Shown here: in pieces, positions 1-7,931 of the stretch | Position numbering within the stretch: the first letter of the stretch is position 1 | Layout: the number at the start of each line of letters is the position of its first letter | Position numbers and translations under genes: made by a program | Notes under the pieces: model-generated | The model's database searches: none | Seen by the model: the letters and a program-made list of their open reading frames with translations, nothing else | What the model was told of the DNA's origin: nothing | Assembly: GCA_023131975.1 (NCBI GenBank) | Contig: JAGLYV010000010.1 | Coordinates: 1-32,629 of the forward strand | Direction: 5' to 3' | DNA from: Candidatus Krumholzibacteriia bacterium | GTDB lineage: Bacteria; Krumholzibacteriota; Krumholzibacteriia; Krumholzibacteriales; Krumholzibacteriaceae | Length of the DNA stretch: 32,629 nt

Positions 1-875
1 TGATGGCCGACATGAAAGAATTCAAGGAAAAGAACGGGTGCGACAGACTGGTCATCATCTGGTGCGCGAGTACCGAGATCTTCCTGAAGCAGTCCGGGGT
101 CCATCAGTCGCTCGAAGCATTCGAAAAAGGGATGAAGGATAACGACCCCGAGATAGCCCCCAGTATGGTATACGCATACGCGGCCCTTTCGATGGGAATC
201 CCGTTCGCGAACGGAGCCCCGAACCTCACTGTCGATATTCCGGCACTGATGGAACTTGCTGACAAAAACGAAGTCCCCATATGTGGAAAAGACTTCAAGA
301 CGGGCCAGACTCTGATGAAGACGATCCTTGCTCCCGGCCTGAAAGCACGCATGATCGGCCTCAACGGCTGGTTCTCCACGAACATCCTCGGCAACAGGGA
401 CGGCGAGGTGCTCGACGATCCTGAATCATTCAAGACCAAGGAAGAGAGCAAGCTGTCCGTGCTCGAACACATCCTGCAGCCCGAGGTCTACCCCGACCTC
501 TACGACAATTTCTATCACAAGGTAAGAATCAACTATTACCCTCCACGTGGTGATAACAAGGAAGGCTGGGACAACATCGACATCTTTGGCTGGCTCGGCT
601 ATCCGATGCAGATCAAGATCGATTTCCTCTGCAGGGATTCGATCCTCGCCGCGCCGATAGTGCTCGATCTGGCCCTCTTCCTCGACCTTGCCTTCAGGAT
701 AGGCTTCAAGGGCATACAGGAATGGCTCTCGTTCTATTTCAAGAGTCCTCAGCACGCTCCGGAGCTCTACCCAGAGCACGATCTCTTTATCCAGTCGATG
801 AAGCTGAAGAATACTCTTCGCTACATCCAGGGCGAAGAGCTTATCACGCACCTCGGGCAGGAATACTACGACTAG
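1..875 (+). CDS. ino1: myo-inositol-1-phosphate synthase, 5'-truncated by window edge
   Basis: Converts glucose-6-phosphate to inositol-3-phosphate with NAD+, the first step of inositol and inositol-lipid synthesis in the cytoplasm. About 290 C-terminal residues are visible. The frame is open to the window edge, so the N-terminal NAD-binding part lies outside. Seen motifs fit the family: GCDRLVIIW followed by STE near the visible start, GKDFKTGQT (catalytic-region lysines), NGWFSTNILGNRDG, and the DSILAAPIVLDLA segment near the C-terminus. The Met at base 3 sits inside a conserved region and is not the real start. The gene ends at TAG and is followed by a strong hairpin, so it is the last gene of its transcript. 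In FCB bacteria this enzyme usually serves phosphatidylinositol or related lipid synthesis; that role here is inferred. Confidence 0.93.
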   Translation, partial: MADMKEFKEKNGCDRLVIIWCASTEIFLKQSGVHQSLEAFEKGMKDNDPEIAPSMVYAYAALSMGIPFANGAPNLTVDIPALMELADKNEVPICGKDFKTGQTLMKTILAPGLKARMIGLNGWFSTNILGNRDGEVLDDPESFKTKEESKLSVLEHILQPEVYPDLYDNFYHKVRINYYPPRGDNKEGWDNIDIFGWLGYPMQIKIDFLCRDSILAAPIVLDLALFLDLAFRIGFKGIQEWLSFYFKSPQHAPELYPEHDLFIQSMKLKNTLRYIQGEELITHLGQEYYD

Positions 876-929
876 GCCTGATTTGTGGTGGACAAGACGG
901 TCCGGGCGGACCATAGACAGATGTGATGA

Positions 930-954
930 ATGGAGGCGGATCTGCCGCCTCCAT
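930..954. terminator. bidirectional intrinsic terminator between convergent genes
   Basis: A 10-bp perfect stem (ATGGAGGCGG pairing with CCGCCTCCAT) with a 5-base loop lies between the stop of the inositol phosphate synthase and the stop of the leftward TrkA-C gene. The rightward side is followed by a moderately T-rich run (TTCTATTTCTC). The placement between converging genes suggests it serves both transcripts. Confidence 0.75.
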
Positions 955-956
955 TT

Positions 957-1640
957 CTATTTCTCTTCGCCGCCGACATCATCTTCGACGGTTGAAAGAC
1001 TCTTCAGATTGCCGAAGCAGACCAGTCTGTCACCCGCTCCGATCACTTCTTCTGCCTTCGGCGTGGCTATCAGGTGGAATCCCCTTTTGATGGCCAGCAC
1101 GACGATATTACGGGCGGTAAGCCCTGTCTCCTCCAGTTTTTTCCCGGCCAGGGGATTCGTCTCGCTGATATGGAGTTCACCGATGCCATATCCGCTGGCC
1201 AGGCGGACCATCTCCGAGTAATTCCCCATTGAGAAGCCCTTCATCTTCCTCAACCTTTTCGAAATAAAGCTGTCTATGACATTATCCAGCCCCTTTATCA
1301 CCGGCAGTGAGATGAGAAGGATGAGAAAAAATCCAACGATACCAAGCTTTGCGATCGAGTTGGCGAAAGGTTCGCTCCTGATCGAAAGAAACAGGACAGC
1401 AAGACTCGAGACGATCCCGATATTACCGAGAAGCATCAAAGCTTTTACTATCTTCCTTCTCTGGTGGTGATTGACGATATTTTCAGATTCAGAAGTAGTA
1501 AAACCGGTCCCGGTAAAAGCGGAAAGAGCCTGAAAAGCTGCTGTCTCCCTGTCGAGCCCGGTCATCCGCAGAGATATTGCTCCGACCTTGATGATCAATG
1601 CGGACAGAAATATCACGATGACAAGAACAAAAATACTCAC
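957..1640 (-). CDS. membrane protein with TrkA-C (RCK_C) domain
   Basis: A 227-residue protein with an N-terminal membrane helix (residues about 2-22), two further helices around 67-88 and 94-115, and a C-terminal TrkA-C domain from about 140 to 218. The stretch ALSAFTGTGFTTSESE resembles the pore-loop context of TrkH-like potassium transporters, but the protein is far too short for a complete TrkH. TrkA-C domains bind small ligands such as cyclic di-AMP or nucleotides and gate ion channels, so regulation of cation flux is likely though unproven. The start is GTG at 1640, preceded by AAGGAGAG. It lies 37 bases downstream of htrA on the same strand and may be cotranscribed. It belongs to a conserved uncharacterised family; ion specificity cannot be told from sequence. 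Confidence 0.8.
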   Translation of the reverse strand: MSIFVLVIVIFLSALIIKVGAISLRMTGLDRETAAFQALSAFTGTGFTTSESENIVNHHQRRKIVKALMLLGNIGIVSSLAVLFLSIRSEPFANSIAKLGIVGFFLILLISLPVIKGLDNVIDSFISKRLRKMKGFSMGNYSEMVRLASGYGIGELHISETNPLAGKKLEETGLTARNIVVLAIKRGFHLIATPKAEEVIGAGDRLVCFGNLKSLSTVEDDVGGEEK

Positions 1641-1677
1641 AGACTCTCCTTCCCCTTACCTTAAGGGTTCCACCATT

Positions 1678-3147
1678 CTATTCGGATATCGCCACATAGA
1701 AGTAATTGCCCCCCCTGTATACAAGGAGAAGGACTTTATCGCTTCTCGTCGAATCGAGTACATCCCTGAAATCAGATATATCCGTGATACGTTTCCTGTT
1801 CACTTCGACCAGGACGTCCCCCCTCTTCAGGCCAGCCTTTTCCGCTGACGTACTCCTGTCGATCTGGGTAATGATCACGCCCTTCACCTTTGAGGGGATG
1901 TTGAGTGCCTGCCTGTGGTCATCAGCCAGGGTCTCAAGGCCGACCCCGAGGAATACAGGGTTCCTGTCCTCGATATCCCTTTCGTCGATGGCAGGTTCAT
2001 CGGCGGGATGTTCTCCCATCCTGATCTCGATCTCCTTATTCTTCCCGTCACGGATGATCTCTACCTTGACCTTGATCCCGGGCCCCGCCTCAGCGGCATA
2101 CCGTCTGAATTCGTCACTCGTCTTGACCTGCCTGCCGTTGAACCTGACGACTACATCGCCCCTTTTCAAACCGGCCCTGTCGGCGGGACTGTCCTCGGCC
2201 ACATGCGACAGCAGCACGCCATTGGCATCCTCGAGGCCGAAGAAATCCTTCATGTCGGGATTGACATCCTGAGGCACAACGCCGACGTATCCCCTTATGA
2301 CACGTCCATGCTCGATGATACTGTCCATGATCTGCCTGGCGAGTTCGATCGGTATTGCGAATCCGATCCCCTGATTTCCACCCGACTTCGAATAGATAGC
2401 AGTATTGATACCAACGAGCTCACCTCTGGTGTTTATAAGCGCGCCACCGGAGTTGCCCGGATTGATCGCGGCATCGGTCTGGATGAAATCCTCGTAATCG
2501 ACAAGGTCCAGTGATCTTCCGAGTGCGCTGACGATCCCTCTTGTGACTGTCTGCCCGACCGCGTAGGGATAACCGATGGCCAGGACCGTCTGACCCAGCC
2601 TGAGTTCTTCGGAGCTGCCAAGCGGAACGACCGGCAATCCCTCCGAATCTATCTTCAGAACGGCGACATCACTTCTTGGGTCTGTTCCGACTACCTTCGC
2701 GTCGAATTGTCTCTTGTCCGGGAGAATAACCTCTATCTCTTCGGCATTCTGCACGAGATGGTTGTTTGTCAGGATATATCCATCCTCACCGACTATGACG
2801 CCCGACCCGAGATACTGCTGCTCCCTCTCTCTGGGCATATTGTAATGCTTGAAAAAATCTTCGAAAAACCTGCGAAACCTGGGGTCCCGCGACATGGGAG
2901 AATCGGCCAGCTCCCTCTGTTTTATGATTGTCTTGGACTGGATATATACCACAGCCGGAACGACTCTCTCGACTACATCGGGAAGTGATTCTCCCGCTTC
3001 ATGTGACTGAGCCAGGGCAGCGCCTGGAAAAGGTGTATTCTGTCCATCTCCCGAAAACAGCACCTCTACCAGCATGCCGGAAAAAAAGATACAGGAGAAC
3101 AACAACGCTGCCGATAACCATTTAATCCTACTCATGATGCCTCTCAT
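1678..3147 (-). CDS. degP: Do/HtrA-family periplasmic serine protease with two PDZ domains
   Basis: Envelope protein quality-control protease and chaperone of the DegP/DegQ/HtrA family. From the ATG at 3147 (489 residues) it has an N-terminal hydrophobic segment (about residues 9-32) that is either a signal peptide or an anchor, a trypsin-like domain with His130 (TNNHLV), Asp160 (SDVAVL) and Ser233 (GNSGGA), and two PDZ domains at about 280-375 and 400-485. The start at 3147 is chosen because AGGAGG lies six bases upstream; an in-frame ATG nine codons earlier lacks such a site. It lies downstream of the acylphosphatase gene and upstream of a TrkA-C protein, all leftward. A GGAACTT-containing element upstream could mean envelope-stress control. 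The triad is intact, so it should be active. Confidence 0.95.
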   Translation of the reverse strand: MRGIMSRIKWLSAALLFSCIFFSGMLVEVLFSGDGQNTPFPGAALAQSHEAGESLPDVVERVVPAVVYIQSKTIIKQRELADSPMSRDPRFRRFFEDFFKHYNMPREREQQYLGSGVIVGEDGYILTNNHLVQNAEEIEVILPDKRQFDAKVVGTDPRSDVAVLKIDSEGLPVVPLGSSEELRLGQTVLAIGYPYAVGQTVTRGIVSALGRSLDLVDYEDFIQTDAAINPGNSGGALINTRGELVGINTAIYSKSGGNQGIGFAIPIELARQIMDSIIEHGRVIRGYVGVVPQDVNPDMKDFFGLEDANGVLLSHVAEDSPADRAGLKRGDVVVRFNGRQVKTSDEFRRYAAEAGPGIKVKVEIIRDGKNKEIEIRMGEHPADEPAIDERDIEDRNPVFLGVGLETLADDHRQALNIPSKVKGVIITQIDRSTSAEKAGLKRGDVLVEVNRKRITDISDFRDVLDSTRSDKVLLLVYRGGNYFYVAISE

Positions 3148-3180
3148 CTTGCACCTCCTGTCTGAAGATTTCAATCCTTT

Positions 3181-3212
3181 CTGCTATAACAGCAGAATCT
3201 TTATAAAGTTCC
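3181..3212 (-). promoter_or_regulatory. candidate htrA promoter with GGAACTT and an overlapping palindrome
   Basis: On the minus strand, AAAGTTCC at 3205-3212 reads GGAACTTT. About 17 bases further on comes GTTATAG, lying within the inverted repeat CTGCT-N5-AGCAG (3181-3195). GGAAC boxes mark ECF/extracytoplasmic-stress promoters in many bacteria, and degP is a classic target. A weak housekeeping promoter (TTGGAA, then TGTTAT) can be read in the same place. Pattern match only. Confidence 0.3.
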
Positions 3213-3246
3213 AATTTCATCGACTATAGATCATATTTCCCTCGCG

Positions 3247-3516
3247 CTAGAACCTGATCTCGAACCCATCGTTAACCTGCTCGGGTATATGTTCGACCCG
3301 GATATCATCGACCCTCGAAGATCCGGGACCTGATCCGAAACGCTTGACGAACTCGCCCAGATCATCTTCACTTCCCTGGGCCTCGGCCTCGACCCTGCCA
3401 TCGGGCAGGTTGCGGACGTAACCATTCAGCTTGAGCTGTATTGCCGCACTCCGCGCAAAAAACCTGAATCCGACTCCCTGGACTATTCCGGACACCGTCA
3501 ATCGTACCCTTGACAT
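3247..3516 (-). CDS. acyP: acylphosphatase
   Basis: Small cytoplasmic enzyme (89 residues from ATG) that hydrolyses the carboxyl-phosphate bond of acyl phosphates. It shows the family signature GIVQGVGFR with the phosphate-binding arginine, followed by GYVRNLPDGRVE containing the catalytic asparagine, and it has the standard alpha/beta length of about 90 residues. The ATG at 3516 is preferred over the adjacent GTG because GGAGG sits six bases upstream of it. It lies 99 bases upstream of htrA, leftward, and diverges from the C25 peptidase gene. The physiological substrate is unknown for most bacterial homologues. Family assignment is very secure. Confidence 0.93.
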   Translation of the reverse strand: MSRVRLTVSGIVQGVGFRFFARSAAIQLKLNGYVRNLPDGRVEAEAQGSEDDLGEFVKRFGSGPGSSRVDDIRVEHIPEQVNDGFEIRF

Positions 3517-3607
3517 CACTTGCCTCCAACTATAGACACCTGCGGAGAGAGTACAGCCGAAAACAGTGTCAATACCAGTAAAAACGGTTTATTCCCCCCC
3601 TCGATTA

Positions 3608-3616
3608 TGGTATAAT
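3608..3616 (+). promoter_or_regulatory. extended -10 promoter of the C25 peptidase gene
   Basis: TGGTATAAT at 3608-3616 is a perfect extended -10 (TGn plus TATAAT). The -35 region 17 bases upstream (TTTATT) is weak, as expected for an extended -10 promoter. It lies inside the longest possible open frame (from GTG 3566), which argues that translation starts downstream, at 3677 or 3689. Confidence 0.6.
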
Positions 3617-3676
3617 CCCTCGATAGGTTTACTGCAACCAGTGCAGCTTTGCAACTTTAGCAGCAAGAGTCACTAC

Positions 3677-6600
3677 ATGCGTGGGCGTATGATCGCGCTC
3701 TACCTTGCTTTCCTTCTTCTCGCCACCGGTGCAAGGTCGGGTATCATAGAAAAAACCGTCAGGTTTGACAGTCCCTCACTGCAAATGACGGACGAAGGGG
3801 TCAGGGTAGTTTTGCGCGGTTGCGCCACTCTGGCTGGTCCCGGAGAACCCGCGGTCCCCGTATACCCGGCGAGATTCCTTATCCCGGCCGGACATAAAGT
3901 AATCAGGATCATCTCCACCCCGGTCTCTACCGTGGAAATACAGGCTCCCGGCAGAATAACCCCGATGCCCGGACAGCATCCATTGGGTACACCACATCCC
4001 ATGTTTCCCGAATTGGACGAATCGATCTATTCATCCGTTACGGCCTGGCCACCGACAAGTGCGGTCATCTCCTCCACCCAGGCTGGAAAAGGTTTTTCGA
4101 TATTATTCATAGATATCTTCCCATGCAGGATCGTACCGTCCAGAGACCTTATCCTCTATTCACCTGAGATCAGGGTCTCCATCGAAACGGCACCATCTAC
4201 CCCTGACGAAGCCCCCCGCGCAAGAAAACAGATACCGGGAAAAATCACGTCAAAAGGACTGCTGCCCGGGCTGACCGACAGGGAGTTTGAAAATCCTTAC
4301 GACATAAAGTCGGACGATAGGGCCCTTTCTGTTCCACCCCTCCAGGAAGATGGATCAAGGCACATCCCATACCTGATAATCACCGCGGAGGCCTTGATGT
4401 CCGGATTCGAGGGAATCGCGGAACTGAAGAAAAAAATGGGTCTCGAAACAGAGATCGTGACGGTTGAATGGATAGAAGCCAACATGCCCGGCGCGGATAT
4501 TCAGGAAAAGATCAGAAATCTGATAATCGAGGCCTATGAAAGCTGGGGTACCGAATTCGTGCTGCTTGGAGGGGACGAGGAGATCATCCCCCACAGAGAT
4601 CTTTATGTGAAGGCCGGGTCGGAGATCGAGCCAGACATCCCTTCGGATCTATACTATTCCGGGCTCGATGGTGACTGGAACACCGATAGCGACCTGTACT
4701 ACGGGGAGCCGGGAGAAGAAGACCTCATACCTGAACTCCTTCTGGGCAGGCTACCTGTCAATACGCTCGATCAGGTCAGCAATTTCTCATCCAAACTTGA
4801 GTTATATACATTCTCGCCCCCACCCGGTTCCTGCGAGACATCATTAATGACCGGGGAACTGCTCTGGGACGATGTGGTCACTACCTGGGGTGGTGATTAC
4901 AAGGACGAGATCCTGGGAGGCACCGACAACTACGGATTTGAAACGGAGGGGATTCCGGCCTCATTCACCAGCCAGACCCTCTACGAAAGAGATCTTGGCG
5001 CGTGGCCCCAGGCTGAGCTCGTACAGATACTGAACAACGGGGTCAACCTGGTCAACCATCTCGGTCATGCCAACTGGCATTCAGTCATGAAGATCCCGAT
5101 CTGGGATATCGGGTTGTTGAACGGTGACGCCCCCGGATACCTCCCTTTCATCTGCTACTCGCAGGGATGCTATCCGGCCTCTTTCGACAACCGTGACGAT
5201 CAGGGAACAGTCCTGGCCGACGACGCGATAGGCGAGCAGCTGGTCACGGCATCCGCTGGAGCAGTCGCTTTCATAGGTAACACACGGCTCGGCTGGGGAG
5301 CGCCGGGAAGCACTTCGAGTGTATCACAGTATTTCGACCGACAATTTTTCGATGCGCTATTCGGAGAAAAGGCTTCCACCCTTGGTGAGGCTTTCGAAGA
5401 TTCGAGGATCGATAACATCCCATACATCACATACGCCGCTTTCAGGTACGTTTATTATAATATGTGCCTTTTGGGAGACCCTGCCATGCCGGTGTGGACC
5501 ACGACCCCATCCACACTTGATGTCCTGTGCGACAGTGTCTTTTGCGTTGGCGAACAGATCCACAAGGTCGAGGTCACCAGCGGGGGCCTTCCTGTCGGCG
5601 GAGCGAGAGTGTCTATCAGATCGGAATTCCCCGATTTCTATACTACGACCTTCACCGACGAATACGGACAGGCATGGTTGGACGCACCGGCAGATTCGAT
5701 CACAGAAGTTGAATTATCGGTCTGGGCCGCTGATCACTACATCTTCAATGACTCGATCACGACGGGGATACCATGCGATGCCTGCCTTTCGTTCCTGTAT
5801 TTCTCTGTGGACGACGATTCGACGGATCACAGCCTCGGCGATTCGGATGGAATAATCGAGAGTGGGGAGACGATCGAACTGAACCTCGCTTTAAGAAACG
5901 AAGGAACGACCGGCACTACAGGGACGATTGTGACCATCAATTGTCCCGACCAGTATGTAACGGTCTGGAACGACACCCTGTGGGTAGGCGAAATACCTGC
6001 CCGGGCGGCTATTATCCTTGAAGATGAATTCGTTCTCGAAATCGCTGATGACATCCCTGACGGACATTCCATCGAACTCGACATCAACATCATATCGGAG
6101 GAACAGTACTGGAACAGCCAGCAGTCACTGAGTGTAAACGCCCCCGGCCTGCAGATGATTTCTTCATCTATTACAGATAGCCTGGACGGTAACAACAACG
6201 GTTGTATCGAAGGATGGGAATTCCTCAATATCGAGACGGATTGGAGCAACAACGGCAGCATGAATATCGTCAATCCGGTACTTTCCCTGAGCGCGCTGGA
6301 AGGCGGGTGGGCAAGGGTGATCAGAAAGGCTGAAGCACTCCCCGACATACCGATAGGCGAGTCGGTATCGAGTGAATACCTTCAGGTCTTTATCCAGGAA
6401 AGGACTCCCCCCTTCACCGACCTGACCTTCTTCGTCAGTTTCATGGCCGACAACGTTCCTTCGAGAGTCGAGACTCTTTCCGTTACTACCTGTGGGACTT
6501 CAATGCAGGACGATGTCTCGGGCCAGGGAGCCTGGAGACACTCAGCCCTGGTGGGATACGACGGCTGGCACGTCAGTGATGAAGAATTCAGCAGTTCTCC

Positions 6601-7342
6601 TCTCAGCTGGAAATCCGGATCCTCCTCTGGCGGGATCTACCCGAACATGATGGATGTGGTCCTTGTCACACCTCCGCTCTGCCTGCATGAAAACTCCACT
6701 CTGTCCTTCAACCACAGAATGGAAGCCGAGGCCAGTGCGGTCTATCCATACTGGGCCCAGGATGCGGGAGTCGTCGAGATCTCGACAGACGGAGGAGACA
6801 CATGGACCATTATCACTCCCCTTTTGAACTACCCCTGCAGAGCCGCTTCATCCAACACGATATTCCTCGCTCCTTATCAGAAATGTTATTCCGGCAGTTT
6901 CGGATGGGTCGGCGATACATTCGACCTTTCAGCTTTTCATGGGCCCGCTCTGTTGCGTTTTCATTTTGCTACCAACGAACAGATCGGATTCGACGGATGG
7001 TACATCGATGACATATCGATAACGACGGATCAGCTGACCGGCGATGACCCGCCACCGATGCCGGGGGCCGATGGTATTCGACGTATCTATCCGAACCCCT
7101 TTAATCCGGCTACCATCATCGAATACGAGAATGTCACATCGGGAAAAGTCGAATTGGCTATATACGATGTCACAGGAAGACGTGTCCGTACGCTGGTCAA
7201 CAGGCACGAGGAACCGGGCATACACAGGACGAAGTGGAATGGAAAAAACGATAATGGGAAATCCGTATCAAGCGGCGTCTACTTCCTCCGATACAAAACG
7301 GGTATTTATTCGGCATCCGCAAGGCTGGTCCTCGTCAGGTAA
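3677..7342 (+). CDS. secreted gingipain-like C25 cysteine peptidase with C-terminal FlgD/T9SS-type domain
   Basis: A 1221-residue exported protease. From ATG 3677: signal peptide (MRGRMIALYLAFLLLATGARSG), a beta-rich propeptide region to about residue 190, a peptidase C25 domain at about 230-610, several beta-sandwich domains (including an aspartate-rich DSDGIIESGE segment typical of FCB surface proteins and a jelly-roll-like module with FDGWYIDDI), then a C-terminal domain of about 85 residues with YPNPFNPAT and SGVYFLRY. The expected catalytic dyad is visible as His464 (NHLGH) and Cys498 (YSQGC), 34 residues apart as in gingipains. The C-terminal domain resembles type IX secretion sorting or FlgD-Ig domains, so secretion or surface attachment is likely. 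An ATG at 3689 is an alternative start. It is transcribed alone from its own promoter and converges on carbonic anhydrase with six bases between the stops. Confidence 0.9.
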   Translation: MRGRMIALYLAFLLLATGARSGIIEKTVRFDSPSLQMTDEGVRVVLRGCATLAGPGEPAVPVYPARFLIPAGHKVIRIISTPVSTVEIQAPGRITPMPGQHPLGTPHPMFPELDESIYSSVTAWPPTSAVISSTQAGKGFSILFIDIFPCRIVPSRDLILYSPEIRVSIETAPSTPDEAPRARKQIPGKITSKGLLPGLTDREFENPYDIKSDDRALSVPPLQEDGSRHIPYLIITAEALMSGFEGIAELKKKMGLETEIVTVEWIEANMPGADIQEKIRNLIIEAYESWGTEFVLLGGDEEIIPHRDLYVKAGSEIEPDIPSDLYYSGLDGDWNTDSDLYYGEPGEEDLIPELLLGRLPVNTLDQVSNFSSKLELYTFSPPPGSCETSLMTGELLWDDVVTTWGGDYKDEILGGTDNYGFETEGIPASFTSQTLYERDLGAWPQAELVQILNNGVNLVNHLGHANWHSVMKIPIWDIGLLNGDAPGYLPFICYSQGCYPASFDNRDDQGTVLADDAIGEQLVTASAGAVAFIGNTRLGWGAPGSTSSVSQYFDRQFFDALFGEKASTLGEAFEDSRIDNIPYITYAAFRYVYYNMCLLGDPAMPVWTTTPSTLDVLCDSVFCVGEQIHKVEVTSGGLPVGGARVSIRSEFPDFYTTTFTDEYGQAWLDAPADSITEVELSVWAADHYIFNDSITTGIPCDACLSFLYFSVDDDSTDHSLGDSDGIIESGETIELNLALRNEGTTGTTGTIVTINCPDQYVTVWNDTLWVGEIPARAAIILEDEFVLEIADDIPDGHSIELDINIISEEQYWNSQQSLSVNAPGLQMISSSITDSLDGNNNGCIEGWEFLNIETDWSNNGSMNIVNPVLSLSALEGGWARVIRKAEALPDIPIGESVSSEYLQVFIQERTPPFTDLTFFVSFMADNVPSRVETLSVTTCGTSMQDDVSGQGAWRHSALVGYDGWHVSDEEFSSSPLSWKSGSSSGGIYPNMMDVVLVTPPLCLHENSTLSFNHRMEAEASAVYPYWAQDAGVVEISTDGGDTWTIITPLLNYPCRAASSNTIFLAPYQKCYSGSFGWVGDTFDLSAFHGPALLRFHFATNEQIGFDGWYIDDISITTDQLTGDDPPPMPGADGIRRIYPNPFNPATIIEYENVTSGKVELAIYDVTGRRVRTLVNRHEEPGIHRTKWNGKNDNGKSVSSGVYFLRYKTGIYSASARLVLVR

Positions 7343-7348
7343 AGCCTC

Positions 7349-7915
7349 TTATCCGATCTCTGTGACAAGCCCCGAAGTAATGTCATAATGTACTCCCCTC
7401 ACACTCAGCTTTCCGGCCTCGACCATAGCTTTGAGTATCGGAGTCGAACCTTCCAGTTGCCTGACCACGTTCAGCGTATTGTCATGAACAGCTTTTACAG
7501 GGTCGCCTGCCGCATCCTCGGCAATTACCGGCCTTATCACATCGATGAAACTGCCTGAGTGACCTTCCGGTACCCCCTCCGCTATTGCGGCTTTGACAGC
7601 ACCGCAATCATCATGCCCGAGAACGAGCAACAGTGGAATGGAAAGGTGGGTAGCGGCATATTCGATACTTCCCAGGACCAGGTCATCGACCACGTTACCT
7701 GCCACCCTGACGACGAAGATATCACCGATCCCCTGATCGAACAGGATCTCAGGCACGACCCTCGAATCCGAACAGGTCAGGACTATGGCGAACGGTTTCT
7801 GTCCACCGGCCGTTTCCTTCCGCCTGTCGCTGCCGCGCCGGGGCGCCAGGGGCCTGCCCTCCGAATAGCGCCTGTTTCCCTCCATCAATTTTCCGAATGC
7901 TTCTACTCCGTCCAT
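7349..7915 (-). CDS. can: beta-class carbonic anhydrase
   Basis: Zinc enzyme interconverting CO2 and bicarbonate in the cytoplasm. The 188-residue protein carries the zinc ligands and catalytic dyad in CSDSRV (Cys, Asp, Arg) and GHDDCGA (His, Cys), plus RVAGN. Length is normal for the family. ATG 7915 is preferred to the adjacent GTG because of the spacing to the upstream GAAGGGA. It is the last gene of a leftward run, 16 bases after the permease-EIIA gene. Linkage to the APC permease suggests cotranscription, although a direct functional tie is not evident. Confidence 0.94.
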   Translation of the reverse strand: MDGVEAFGKLMEGNRRYSEGRPLAPRRGSDRRKETAGGQKPFAIVLTCSDSRVVPEILFDQGIGDIFVVRVAGNVVDDLVLGSIEYAATHLSIPLLLVLGHDDCGAVKAAIAEGVPEGHSGSFIDVIRPVIAEDAAGDPVKAVHDNTLNVVRQLEGSTPILKAMVEAGKLSVRGVHYDITSGLVTEIG

Positions 7916-7931
7916 CACGTTCCCTTCGGTC

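Noticed and set aside
900-911. GTCCGGGCGGAC inverted repeat as a second terminator
   Set aside because: The loop would be only two bases, and no T-tract follows; the hairpin at 930-954 is much better.
3566-3676. Upstream GTG start for the C25 peptidase
   Set aside because: It lies before the extended -10 promoter and would put 37 non-signal residues before an evident signal peptide.
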